Shown: positions 13,536 to 22,844, counted from the first letter of the stretch. The stretch is DNA of 34,590 nucleotides from Treponema sp. (GCA_009781915.1 WQUW01000013.1:1-34590), one strand, 5' to 3'. A program made the numbers and translations. Notes: generated from the letters alone by a model not told the origin.

Positions 13536-16500
13536 GTGACTGATTTCGTTCACCTCCACGTTCATTCGGACTTTTCCCTGCAGGATGCCTCGGTTTCAGT
13601 GATGGGCTTGGCGGACAAGGCGGAAAAACTGGGGATGAAGAGCCTAGCCCTTACCGACCACGGCAATATGTTCGGGGCAATGGAATTCCTTGCCGCCTGC
13701 GAAGAAACCATCAACGAAGACGGCCAGCATCGAAAACGGGAAAACCCCATCAAGCCCATAATCGGCTGCGAGGTGTACGTTTCGCCCGGTTCCCGGTTTG
13801 AAAAAAAGGGATCGGAAAACGACAACTGGTACTATCACCTTGTTCTTTTGGCGGCGAACCGGGAAGGCTACCTTAATCTAATGAAGCTTTGCTCCTTTGC
13901 CTACACGGAAGGCTTCTACTACCGGCCCCGTGTCGACGATGAACTCCTTCGCCAGTACCGCGGCGGGCTTATCGCGCTTTCCGGCTGTGTTTCGGGGGAA
14001 ATACCTGCCCTTATCCAGAGCGGGAAGCTCAAAGAGGCGCGGGAAAAAGCCTGCCATTACCGTGACCTTTTTGGAAGCGATGAAAACGGGAACCCCAACT
14101 TCTATCTGGAGATACAGGATCACGGCATTCCCGGACATGTCTTAAACGGCTCCCTTTCGCAAGGGGACATAAACAAGGCCGTTGCCCGCATTGCCTTGGA
14201 CACCGGCATTCCTTTGGCGGCGACTAATGACGTGCATTACCTTGAACAGGAAGATTTTGCGGCGCACGACATACTCCTGTGCGTTGGAACCGGCAAGGTG
14301 CGGAGCGAAGAAAAACGGAAAAAATATTACGGCGACCAGTTCTACCTTAAAAGCGGGGACGAAATGGCTGCCCTTTTTTCCGAGTACCCCCAAGCCATTG
14401 CCAACACAGTACGCATTGCAGAACGCTGCGCCGCCGACATTCCCAAAGTCAAGACTCAAGATTTGCCCAAGTACCTGCCGGAGTTTGAAATCCCGGCGGG
14501 CTACGAAAATCCCGGCGATTACCTAAAAGCCCTTACGCTGGAGGGCCTTGCCAAACGGTATGCCGGGCCGCAAGAGGCCGGCGGGGAACCTTGGGCAAAC
14601 ATACAAAAGCGGGCGGAGTACGAACTGGACACCATCATACAGATGGGATTTACCGGCTATTTTCTTATCGTGGCGGATTTTATCAACTGGGCCAAAAAGC
14701 AGGGCATTCCCGTAGGCCCCGGACGGGGTTCCGGCGCGGGATCAATCGTGGCCTATTCGCTGCGGATAACGGACATCGATCCCCTCAAATATAAGCTCCT
14801 GTTTGAACGCTTCCTTAACCCCGAGCGTATTTCCATGCCTGACTTTGACGTAGATTTTGCCAACGAAGGCCGCGATGATGTCATAAAGTACGTTACGGAA
14901 AAATACGGACGCCAGCAGGTAGGGCAGATTATTACATTTGGAACCCTTGGGGCCAAGGCCGTAATTAAGGACGTGGCGCGGGCGTTAGGCATACCAATCC
15001 CCGAATCGGAAATGATTACAAAGCTTATCCCCAAAGACCCCAAGATAAATCTGAAAAAGGCGATGGGCGGGGAACCTAAGCTGCGGGAACTGGCGGAAAA
15101 GCCGGAGTACACTGAGCTTTTTTCCCTTGCCAAAAAGCTCGAAGGCCTTAACCGCCATTCCAGCATTCACGCCGCCGGGGTCGTTATCGGCAAGTCCAGC
15201 CTTCATGATTTCGTGCCCCTTTACCGTGATCCCAAAACCGGCGGCACAGCCACTCAGTACAGCATGAACCATCTGGAAACCTGCGGCCTTGTAAAAATGG
15301 ACTTTTTGGGCCTTAAAACGCTGGACGTAATCCAGCGCACCGAAGAGCTAATACGCCTTAGAGCAGGCCCCTACTCCGGCTTTAGCGTGGAAACCGCGCC
15401 GGAAGATGACGAAGCCACCTTCAAAATGCTAGGCGAAGGAAAAAGTTTCGCCGTTTTCCAGTTTGAATCCGATGGCATGCAAAGCGTTCTGAAACGGGCA
15501 AGCCCCAGCTCTATCGAAGACCTTATCGCCCTTAATTCCCTGTACCGGCCCGGCCCTATGGATAACATCAGCCAGTTCGTTGATTCCAAAAATGGCCGGC
15601 GGGCAATAGTCTACCCCGACCCAAGCCTTGAAGAGGTTCTTAAAGAAACATACGGGGTCATTGTGTATCAGGAACAGGTTATGCGGGTGGCCCAGATTAT
15701 CGCCGGGTACAACATGGGGCAGGCGGACTTGCTTCGCCGGGCAATGGGGAAAAAGAAGAAGGAAATACTGGACAAGGAAAAAATCCCCTTCCTTGAAGGG
15801 GCGGCAAAGCAGGGCTATTCCCCGGCCCGTGCCGGGGAAATCTACGACATTCTTGTTCCCTTTGCCGACTACGGTTTTAACAAGAGCCACGCCGCCGCCT
15901 ACTCCGTAATAGCCTACCAGACCGCCTACCTTAAAGCCAATTTCCCCGCCGAGTTCATGGCTGCCAACCTTACCAACGAGATTAACGCCACGGACAAGGA
16001 TAAACTTTCGGAATGTATCGCCGAGGCCCGCAAGATGGGCCTTGAAATTGACCCGCCTGACATTAACCGTTCCAGCAAACGTTTTACCGTGGTCGAAGGG
16101 CGCATTGTGTACGGCCTTTTAGGAATTAAAGGCTTGGGAGACGGGCCTGCGGACGAAATCGTGCGCTGCCGGCAGGAAGGCGGAGCGCCTTTCAAGGATT
16201 TTATGGACTTCCTTGACCGGGTGGACATAAAAGCCGCAGGCAAGAGCGTCATAGAACGGCTTATCCAGACCGGCGCGTTTGACCGCTTGGGCAGAACCCG
16301 CGAAACTCTTTTGGGAAACCTAGAGCGGGCGGTCGAGTATGCCCAGAATATCAAGGACGACAAGAAATTCGGGCAGGGTAGCCTTTTTGGAGATACTGGA
16401 GAAAAAGAATACCCGGACTTCGTGTTTGAAAGCTTTCCCGAAACAGGCCGGGCCGAAAAACTCAAAACCGAAAAGGAACTTATCGGCTTTTACTTTTCCG

Positions 16501-17534
16501 GGCATCCAATGGACGAGTACCGGGAAATCTGGCAAAAGGCGGTTAAGGTAAACTTGGGCCGCCCGGAAACCCTGAACCCCGGCACGCACATTCTTGTGGG
16601 ACTGCTGAAAAACATCAAACCCATCACCACAAGCAAGGGCGAAAAAATGGCCTTTGCCACGCTAGAAGATTATAACGGCGAAATAGAGCTTACCTTTTTT
16701 TCCGGCCCTTGGAGAAAATGTCAGGACAGGGTAGAGGCCGAAAAGGTTACCATTCTTAGGGGAAAACTCGATTACCAGAAAGAAAGGGACAAGCGCGGGT
16801 TTTCGGTCGATGAATGTCTGGACGCGGACAGCGCGGAGCAGGCAATCCGGGAGGAAGAAGCCAGAGAGCGCAAGTGGGACAGGTACAACAATGTATGGAA
16901 GTACGCCAAAGAGCTTGATTTACGCTTCCCCGACCTTGGCGCTCAGGCGGATGTAAGGCCGGGAACGTACACGATTATCGGCGTCTTAAAATCTTTGCGA
17001 ACCCATATTGATTCAAAAGGCAAGGAGATGGCGTTTGCGGCCATTCAGGATCAGCGTGGGGAGATGGACGTGGTGTTCTTTGCCCGTGTCTGGGAAAACT
17101 GCAAGGCGGTCGTGGCGGTGGACGAAATACTGGCCATTAAGGGAAGCATCGACCCGGCTAAAGACAAAAATCCGGCAAAGCCGTCCTTTGTGGTGTCCAG
17201 CTTACAGGAACTAAGCAAACTGGTACGGGCGGCGGCGAAAAAGGCCGAAGAATTCCCCGCGCAGCCGGAAAGCCAGCCTTCGTTCCGGGAAATCCACATA
17301 CGCCTTGCCGCCCGCGCCACAGATGACGAGGCGGTTCTTTACTCCCTTAGGGATCACCTGAAACGTAACCCCGGCGCTTGTCCGGTTTTTATACATATTC
17401 CGGCGTCTTGCGGCGAAAGATCAAGGGAAACAATAATCCGCACCGCCGCTCAATTCGATGCCGGGAAAGGCCCCGCGTCCGTGGGCGCTTTGGCGGAGTG
17501 CGCCGCCGTTGCCGATGCGTGGGGAGCCCATTGA
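13536..17534 (+). CDS. dnaE: DNA polymerase III alpha subunit
   Basis: This 1332-residue replicative polymerase starts, as I read it, at the GTG at 13536, because homology begins at VTDFVHLHVHSDFSL; an upstream in-frame ATG at 13422 would overlap the preceding gene and add unrelated residues. The PHP domain (1-285) keeps HLHVHSD, LTDHGN, GCEVYV and NDVHYL. The polymerase catalytic region has GPGRGSGAGS (about 395-404) and PDFDVDF with Asp436, Asp438 and Asp440. Helix-hairpin-helix and finger regions follow. Two similar OB-fold units lie at about 1017-1085 and 1145-1215, giving a length about 170 greater than the E. coli enzyme. The start lacks an obvious ribosome binding site. Confidence 0.96.
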   Translation: MTDFVHLHVHSDFSLQDASVSVMGLADKAEKLGMKSLALTDHGNMFGAMEFLAACEETINEDGQHRKRENPIKPIIGCEVYVSPGSRFEKKGSENDNWYYHLVLLAANREGYLNLMKLCSFAYTEGFYYRPRVDDELLRQYRGGLIALSGCVSGEIPALIQSGKLKEAREKACHYRDLFGSDENGNPNFYLEIQDHGIPGHVLNGSLSQGDINKAVARIALDTGIPLAATNDVHYLEQEDFAAHDILLCVGTGKVRSEEKRKKYYGDQFYLKSGDEMAALFSEYPQAIANTVRIAERCAADIPKVKTQDLPKYLPEFEIPAGYENPGDYLKALTLEGLAKRYAGPQEAGGEPWANIQKRAEYELDTIIQMGFTGYFLIVADFINWAKKQGIPVGPGRGSGAGSIVAYSLRITDIDPLKYKLLFERFLNPERISMPDFDVDFANEGRDDVIKYVTEKYGRQQVGQIITFGTLGAKAVIKDVARALGIPIPESEMITKLIPKDPKINLKKAMGGEPKLRELAEKPEYTELFSLAKKLEGLNRHSSIHAAGVVIGKSSLHDFVPLYRDPKTGGTATQYSMNHLETCGLVKMDFLGLKTLDVIQRTEELIRLRAGPYSGFSVETAPEDDEATFKMLGEGKSFAVFQFESDGMQSVLKRASPSSIEDLIALNSLYRPGPMDNISQFVDSKNGRRAIVYPDPSLEEVLKETYGVIVYQEQVMRVAQIIAGYNMGQADLLRRAMGKKKKEILDKEKIPFLEGAAKQGYSPARAGEIYDILVPFADYGFNKSHAAAYSVIAYQTAYLKANFPAEFMAANLTNEINATDKDKLSECIAEARKMGLEIDPPDINRSSKRFTVVEGRIVYGLLGIKGLGDGPADEIVRCRQEGGAPFKDFMDFLDRVDIKAAGKSVIERLIQTGAFDRLGRTRETLLGNLERAVEYAQNIKDDKKFGQGSLFGDTGEKEYPDFVFESFPETGRAEKLKTEKELIGFYFSGHPMDEYREIWQKAVKVNLGRPETLNPGTHILVGLLKNIKPITTSKGEKMAFATLEDYNGEIELTFFSGPWRKCQDRVEAEKVTILRGKLDYQKERDKRGFSVDECLDADSAEQAIREEEARERKWDRYNNVWKYAKELDLRFPDLGAQADVRPGTYTIIGVLKSLRTHIDSKGKEMAFAAIQDQRGEMDVVFFARVWENCKAVVAVDEILAIKGSIDPAKDKNPAKPSFVVSSLQELSKLVRAAAKKAEEFPAQPESQPSFREIHIRLAARATDDEAVLYSLRDHLKRNPGACPVFIHIPASCGERSRETIIRTAAQFDAGKGPASVGALAECAAVADAWGAH

Positions 17535-17575
17535 CGCACGCCGGATACCGGGTAAACTAGTTTAGGAGGAACGAT

Positions 17576-18163
17576 ATGGTTCAGTTTGCGGGATTTTTAG
17601 GGACGCTTGTCAGCGTCTACATGATGATAGTGTTTTTCCGCATTATACTCACATGGTTTAGCTGGATGCGGCGCGGGCGCTTGCATGATTTCCTTGCAAG
17701 GCTGACCGACCCCTACCTTAACTGGTTTCGCCGCTTCACGTTTCTTAGGGTGGGGTTTCTTGACCTTTCGCCCGTTGCAGGCTTGGCTGTCCTTGCCCTT
17801 GCGAACCGCGTCCTTGTTAATCTGGCCCACCACCAAACAATCTCCGCCGGCATCGTTCTGGCGATGGCGCTGCAAATGGTTTGGGGGGTGGTTTCGTTTC
17901 TGCTAGGCCTCTTAATCGTTGTGTTCGCCCTGCGCCTTGTCGCCTATTTTGCAAGGGCCAATATGTACAACCCCCTTTGGCGCGCGGTAGACGCTATTTT
18001 CCAGTTCGCTTCGTTCAAAATTAACCGCCTGCTTTTTAAGGGCCGGATCGTGAATTTCGCCAATTCCATCATTATCTCCATTGCCGTCTTGGGGCTCCTT
18101 TTCCTTGGGCTGCGGTTTTTGGTGATGTTCGCTTCCGGCGTGCTGGCGGGACTGCCGATATAA
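17576..18163 (+). CDS. YggT-family integral membrane protein
   Basis: This 195-residue, very hydrophobic protein has about five transmembrane helices arranged as two similar halves. Each half has the YggT pattern of a hydrophobic helix followed by a loop with Tyr/Asn/Pro near an interface: FLARLTDPYLNWFRRF in the first, ANMYNPLWRAVDAIFQFASF in the second. AGGAGG lies six bases before the ATG. It is 41 bp after dnaE and 7 bp before recG, so it probably shares their transcript. YggT proteins have been tied to osmotic tolerance and cell-envelope functions in other bacteria, but the role here is not known. Confidence 0.8.
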   Translation: MVQFAGFLGTLVSVYMMIVFFRIILTWFSWMRRGRLHDFLARLTDPYLNWFRRFTFLRVGFLDLSPVAGLAVLALANRVLVNLAHHQTISAGIVLAMALQMVWGVVSFLLGLLIVVFALRLVAYFARANMYNPLWRAVDAIFQFASFKINRLLFKGRIVNFANSIIISIAVLGLLFLGLRFLVMFASGVLAGLPI

Positions 18164-18170
18164 CTCCGCT

Positions 18171-20312
18171 ATGTTTCTTGGGGAACTTAAAGAGCCGGTA
18201 ACCCGCCTGAAAGGAGCCGGCCCCGCCACTGCCGCCAAGCTGGCCCGTCTGGGCATAAGCACGGTCGATACCCTGCTTCGCCACTATCCCCGTGACTGGG
18301 AGGACTGGAGCCGGACGGTTCCCCTGAAAGACTGGAGCCGGGGCCGGGTTTGCACGGAAGTAAAGGTGCTGGCCCATGACTGGTTCGGGGCCGCCAGAAT
18401 GAGAACCCTGAAAATCTATGTCGAAGACGAAACGGCCCGTGCCTGCCTTGTCTGCTTTAACCGGCCCTTTATGGAACGCCAGCTTCCTGTCGGAACACGC
18501 TGTAGGCTTTACGGGCATTTTTATTACAAGTACGGGGATATACAGTCCACAGCCTTCGAGATTGAGCCGTCCGGCTCAGGCGGCCTTGCTGGCGGCGGCA
18601 GCGCCGGGCTTTCGGGCCGGGGATTCGGCCCCATCCGTCCGGTGTATCCCCTTACCGCCGGGCTTTCCCAGAACATCCTTCGTGATCTTGTCCGCCACGC
18701 CCTTGCCCAGTTTGGCCCCAGTCTGGAGGACGAACTTCCCGAAAGCGTTATCTGCCGGGACGGCCTTTTGCGCAAACCTGAGGCGATGCGGGCCATTCAT
18801 TTCCCCGCCTCGCAGGAAGACATTGAACAGGCGAAGAAAACGCTTATGTACGAGGAGCTTTTTTATCTGGAAGTGATGATAGGAAAGCGGGCCATGCAGA
18901 GAAAGAGTGCGTCCAGCGGGCCAAGGAGCGCTGCTTCCGGCTCCCTTCTTCAACGCCGCCTTCTTGATCGCCTTCCGTTTTCCCTTACGCCCGGTCAGCA
19001 AGAAGCCATTGCCGAAATCAACGGCGACATGGACGGCCCCTTTCCTATGGCCCGGCTTCTTCAGGGCGATGTCGGTTCGGGCAAAACGCTGGTTTCCTTT
19101 CTTGCCGCCCTTAAAGCTGTCGAGGCCGGGGGACAGGCGGCGCTTATGGCTCCCACGGAGCTTTTGGCCCGGCAGCACGCCGAAACCGCCGCCCGGCTTC
19201 TTGAGCCTTTGGGGGTACGCATGGCGTTCCTTACGGGGAATCTTAAAATTTCAGGCAGGGCGCAGCTTCTTAAAGCCCTTGTTGCCGGGGAAATCGACAT
19301 TGTTGCCGGAACCCACGCCCTTTTTTCCCGTGATGTGGAATACCGCAATCTTCGCCTTGCGATAATTGACGAACAGCACCGCTTTGGGGTTGTCCAGCGT
19401 CAGGCGATAATGGCGAAGGGTTCCACGCCCGGCCTTTTAATGATGAGCGCAACGCCCATTCCCCGCAGTCTTGCGCTTACCGTTTTTGGAGACCTTGACG
19501 TGTCGGTAATTCGGGATATGCCGCCGGGACGCAAGCCGGTCAGAACCCATCTTGCCAAAGCGTCAAACGAGAATGCGGTGTACGAGTTTGTGCGCCGGGG
19601 CTTGGATGCGGGGCATCAGGCATACTTTGTGTACCCGCTCATAGAAGGCGGGGACGAGAGCGACCTTAAAGACGCGGTTTCCGCCGCCCGGCGGCTTGCG
19701 GAGGAAGTGTTTCCGTCTTTTCCCTTGGCGCTTTTGCACTCCAAGGTTGATGAAGAAGAAAAACGGCGGACAATGGACGCTTTCCGGCGGGGCGAGATTA
19801 AAATCCTTGCCGCCACCAGCGTAGTAGAGGTGGGCGTTGACGTGCCAAACGCTACCTGCATGGTGGTCGAACACGCCGAGCGCTTTGGCCTTTCCGCCCT
19901 GCACCAGCTCCGGGGGCGGGTTGGCAGGGGCGATGCCCAGTCCTACTGCTTTCTGGTGTACGCCGACAGCCTTACGGAAGACGGGAAAACCCGCCTAAAG
20001 GTAATGCTGGAAAACTCGGACGGCTTTGTTATCGCCGAGGAAGATTTAAAGCTCCGGGGGCCGGGCCAAATCGCCGGCGTTGAACAGTCGGGCTACTTTA
20101 AGCTGGGCCTTGCCGACCCCGTCAGGGATATGCGGGAGCTTGCCCGCGCCCGGGATGACGCTTTTGCCATGCTAGAAGCCGACCCCGGCCTTGAACTCCC
20201 GGAAAACCGCCGTGTCGCGGAGGTTCTGGAGCTGGCCCCGCCGTTCCCCCCCGCCGCGCATGAGCCAAACATTCCCGCCAAAAGCTCCGGCAAGGGAGGA
20301 TATACGTTTTAA
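18171..20312 (+). CDS. recG: ATP-dependent DNA helicase RecG
   Basis: This 713-residue helicase remodels stalled replication forks and Holliday junctions. The N-terminal wedge has LKGAGPATAAKLARLGISTV and DTLLRHYPRDWEDWS, then an OB fold. The helicase core holds Walker A GDVGSGKT, APTELLARQHA, IIDEQHRFGVVQRQ (DExH), MMSATPIPRSLALT and HQLRGRVGRG (motif VI). The RecG-specific end GPGQIAGVEQSGYF is present. The last 22 residues (692-713, PPAAHEPNIPAKSSGKGGYTF region) are not RecG sequence: they are read from the left arm of the palindromic repeat, which also supplies the stop codon. No clear ribosome binding site is seen; the gene is 7 bp after the YggT-like gene. Confidence 0.95.
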   Translation: MFLGELKEPVTRLKGAGPATAAKLARLGISTVDTLLRHYPRDWEDWSRTVPLKDWSRGRVCTEVKVLAHDWFGAARMRTLKIYVEDETARACLVCFNRPFMERQLPVGTRCRLYGHFYYKYGDIQSTAFEIEPSGSGGLAGGGSAGLSGRGFGPIRPVYPLTAGLSQNILRDLVRHALAQFGPSLEDELPESVICRDGLLRKPEAMRAIHFPASQEDIEQAKKTLMYEELFYLEVMIGKRAMQRKSASSGPRSAASGSLLQRRLLDRLPFSLTPGQQEAIAEINGDMDGPFPMARLLQGDVGSGKTLVSFLAALKAVEAGGQAALMAPTELLARQHAETAARLLEPLGVRMAFLTGNLKISGRAQLLKALVAGEIDIVAGTHALFSRDVEYRNLRLAIIDEQHRFGVVQRQAIMAKGSTPGLLMMSATPIPRSLALTVFGDLDVSVIRDMPPGRKPVRTHLAKASNENAVYEFVRRGLDAGHQAYFVYPLIEGGDESDLKDAVSAARRLAEEVFPSFPLALLHSKVDEEEKRRTMDAFRRGEIKILAATSVVEVGVDVPNATCMVVEHAERFGLSALHQLRGRVGRGDAQSYCFLVYADSLTEDGKTRLKVMLENSDGFVIAEEDLKLRGPGQIAGVEQSGYFKLGLADPVRDMRELARARDDAFAMLEADPGLELPENRRVAEVLELAPPFPPAAHEPNIPAKSSGKGGYTF

Positions 20313-20440
20313 GAATCCCGCCCAAGGAACACAGCTACGGAGCCTCGGTCTCCTTCGCCTAAGAATTTGGGCAAATGGCTTCTTAAAACGTATATCCTCC
20401 CTTGCCGGGCATTGGCCTAGAGGCTCATGCGCAGCGGGGG
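20246..20440 (+). repeat. Palindromic repeat element, copy 2 (most complete)
   Basis: The inner arms pair perfectly over 29 bp (20287-20315 with 20380-20408) around a 64-nt loop. Within the loop GCCCAA (20320-20325) pairs with TTGGGC (20367-20372). The outer arms CCCCGCCGCGCATGAGC (20249-20265) and its near-exact complement (20423-20439) match at 16 of 17 positions. The whole is therefore a nested palindrome of about 195 bp. It begins inside recG and contributes its last codons and stop. The loop differs from that of copy 3 at only one position. Confidence 0.95.
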
Positions 20441-20443
20441 CAT

Positions 20444-20477
20444 TGCTGGGGGCTCCGCAGAACACGAGCCCCCAGCA
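20444..20477. other. Perfect 12-bp stem-loop beside copy 2
   Basis: TGCTGGGGGCTC (20444-20455) pairs with GAGCCCCCAGCA (20466-20477) around 10 nt. There is no T tract on either strand. It lies four bases from the outer arm of copy 2 and may be a separate module of the same cluster, or act to halt transcripts from recG and from the opposite lipoprotein gene. Confidence 0.7.
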
Positions 20478-20504
20478 TCACCGCAGGGCATTGTCGCACG
20501 GCCT

Positions 20505-20567
20505 TCCCGGCTACGGAGCCGGGTTCCCTGGACGGATTCTGGGCACAGTATCCTCCCCCTCCGGAAA
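20505..20567 (-). repeat. Degenerate half-copy of the palindromic repeat
   Basis: This stretch aligns with the right half of copy 1 (63-118): shared CGGAGC, GGGTTCCCTGG, CGG-TTCT, GTATCCTCCCC and TCCGGA in the same order and spacing, with the arm sequence decayed. A local hairpin CCCGGCT (20506-20512) / AGCCGGG (20517-20523) remains. Its left arm is not recognisable. It is in copy 1 orientation. Confidence 0.65.
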
Positions 20568-20603
20568 TGTTTTGCCTACTGGCTGTGGCAGCGGGCTACG
20601 CCA

Positions 20604-22333
20604 CTAGGGGTGGGCAACACGGAAGCCGAAGTGGGCGACGTAGCGCCTAGCCGGATCGTACCCGCCACGGCTGACGGAACGGACGCCGTGATCCGAACTG
20701 ATCCAGCCCCCGCCGCGGAGCACGCGGACAGACCCCGAGGACGCGCCCAATGGGTCTGTCTTGTCCACGGAGGTATACGACCCACTCCAGTCCCAGACCC
20801 ATTCCAATACATTACCGCTCATGTCGTGTATCCCAAGCCGGTTAGCCTGTAAACCGCCAACTTCTCGTGTCCGGCTTCCGCTGTTACCAGAGTGCCACGC
20901 GACATCGCTAACAATATTGCTTCCAGAAAATGTGAACCCACTATCAAGCGGCCCGTCCTTCGCGGCAAACTCCCACTGAGCCTCCGTAGGCAGACGGTAT
21001 CCGATAGAGCCGGGCACAATGGTAACAACGTTCCATGTCGCGTTAAAGGTTGTGGGTATGGAGCCCCAATCATCGGGGTTCGTACTGCCGCCTATGCTAT
21101 ACGCCGGAGTTAATCCCCTAAGTATGCTCAAACGGTTACTGAACACGATTGCGTCATACCAGCTTACCCTCTCGACAGGCAAGTTGTTCCGGTTAAGAGT
21201 CGGCGTAACGGTAGTACCACTAGAATTGTTCGTCCCCGTGAAAAAATTCGGCCACGTACCCATTACCGCATACCACTGCCCCTGTGTTACCGGATATCTG
21301 CCAATGTAAAACCCGCTCATTGTTACACGGGATATGGGGGTTGTGTTACCCCAAGCACTCGCAGTCCCTTCTTCACGACCAAGGTAAAACACCCCGCCGC
21401 CTACACGTACCACTGGGATTTGCGGTGGAGGCAAAGTACCAAGCCTTCGCTCATGCGTAAATGCCAAGATCGCGTCTCGCAAAGTTGCGGCTGCCGAATT
21501 AACCTGCGCTTGTGTGCTGGCAGTGTTACTGTAGACACTTTGAGCGGCGGCAATCGCGTTCTGGAATACCGTACGCACGGCGGTGGTAGTCCAGTGCCTG
21601 TTATTGAAAACGTCCGTGCCGTTTGCCGACTCAAACGTGTTGGTAAACATTGCTTGCGCTTCGGCTATTGCCGCCGACAAGCCGGCCCGGCTGACATGGC
21701 CTATCGGCAGCGCGCCCGGCCTTCTGGCAAGCTCAAATGTCGATATTGCATCCCGCAGGGCCGCTGCTGCCGAATTTATCTGCGCTTGCGTGCTGGCAGT
21801 GTTGTTCCGTATGCTGGTGGCCGCGGCAATGGTGTTGGCAAAGATTGTCCGTGCCGCTTGCGTTGTCCAAAACTCGCCGGCTGCTACATCGGAGCCGTTT
21901 ACCGACACCACAGTCAGGTCAAGCAGAGCTTGGGCGTCGGAAAGGGCGGCGTTAAGGATGTCGGGGCTGGCATAGCCTATCGACAGCGTGCCATGCCTTC
22001 GCTCACGCTCAAACGCCAATGTTATGCCTCCTACCACCGCAGCCTCGTCGTCAATCTGCGTCTGTGTCACGGCGGGGTTACTGTAGACACTCTGGGCGGC
22101 GGTAACCGTGTTCTGGAGCGCTGCCCACGCGGCGGGGCTAGTCCAGTACCTGTGCATATGCACGTCAGCACCGCCTGCCACTGACACATCCGTGCCGGCA
22201 AGCGTTGTTTGCGCCGCTCCTATCGCCGCCCGCCCCTGTGGCGGGGGGGACTGGCATTGCCGCCGCCATCGCAGCCGGCAGCGAAAAACGCCAGAACCAA
22301 AACAACCCCGGCACACAAAACGATTTTTTTCAT
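20604..22333 (-). CDS. SUMF1-domain lipoprotein with FIVAR-like repeats, frameshifted in a C7 tract
   Basis: From the ATG at 22333 (AGAGG upstream) the frame encodes a clear lipoprotein signal (MKKIVLCAGVVLVLAFFAAG, then Cys21) but stops within 40 codons. The domains lie in another frame from about 22249 onward. One extra C in the C7 run (22243-22249) would join them into about 576 residues. Residues about 30-300 hold three repeats of about 90 residues resembling FIVAR (SVYSNTASTQAQVNSAAATL and relatives). The C-terminal 270 residues are a formylglycine-generating-enzyme-type fold: YRLPTEAQWEFAAKDG, GNVLEWVWDWSG, LRGGGWISS, FGFRVAHP. The catalytic cysteines of true FGly enzymes are absent, so this is probably a structural or ligand-binding lipoprotein. 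The frame break may be real phase variation or a base-call error. Confidence 0.78.
22243..22249 (-). repeat. C7 homopolymer at the frame break
   Basis: Seven G on the plus strand (C7 in the mRNA) lie a few codons after the lipid anchor cysteine of the SUMF1 lipoprotein. An eight-base tract would place signal peptide and domains in one frame. Confidence 0.85.
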
Positions 22334-22636
22334 AAAACACCTCTTTGCAATCCCCGCTTCATTATGGCGGGCGATTACACAGGCCAAAGCCCCAAAGGAC
22401 TAAAGCCCGAATAAATTACCCGCTTGCAAGCGGAAGCGCCCCAACGGGACACGATAATAAAAGGCGGCGCAAGCTGTGAGCCTGCGTTGAGCCTGTTATT
22501 CCAGAGAAAAAAAATGTCCCTTCTGTGGTGTAGTACTGAGGTGTAAATGGGAAAATGTATAGTGTCAAATACTGTAACTAACGCAATAAACGTCTGTGGA
22601 AAACTCTCTAAGTCGTTACAGGATAAGGAGTTACGT

Positions 22637-22647
22637 GGGGGGGGGGG
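22637..22647. repeat. G11 homopolymer tract
   Basis: Eleven consecutive G on the plus strand, the longest homopolymer noticed in the window, lie between GTTAC and GTAAC blocks. It is about 300 bp upstream of the SUMF1 lipoprotein start. Length instability is likely; a role is not known. Confidence 0.85.
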
Positions 22648-22821
22648 AGGTAACGTGCCTCACAACAGCCGTCTGCAACGGCAATTTTACGAGCGGGGAA
22701 ATTGCGTTGTCAGTTATAACGCGCATCATCAAAAGAAAGTATATCCACCTATTGGCGAAACGTCAACATTTTTGCAGGAATTTTTTCAAAAATTTTTATG
22801 CTCCCAGCACGCTTCTCACAA

Positions 22822-22844
22822 CCTTCCCGGCTCCGCCGGGAAGG
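22822..22844 (-). other. 10-bp hairpin after the TonB-receptor gene
   Basis: CCTTCCCGGC (22822-22831) pairs with GCCGGGAAGG (22835-22844) around 3 nt, starting 10 bases past the receptor stop codon. No U tract follows on the minus strand, so it is a weak or factor-assisted terminator, or a 3'-end protector. Confidence 0.55.

Noticed and set aside
20246-20603. CRISPR array
   Set aside because: The repeats are long palindromes of unequal size without regular spacers, and no cas gene is present.
22334-22340. GTG start at 22340 for the SUMF1 lipoprotein
   Set aside because: It gives a signal-less, Cys/Arg-rich N-terminus. The adjacent frame from the ATG at 22333 has both a ribosome binding site and a lipoprotein signal.
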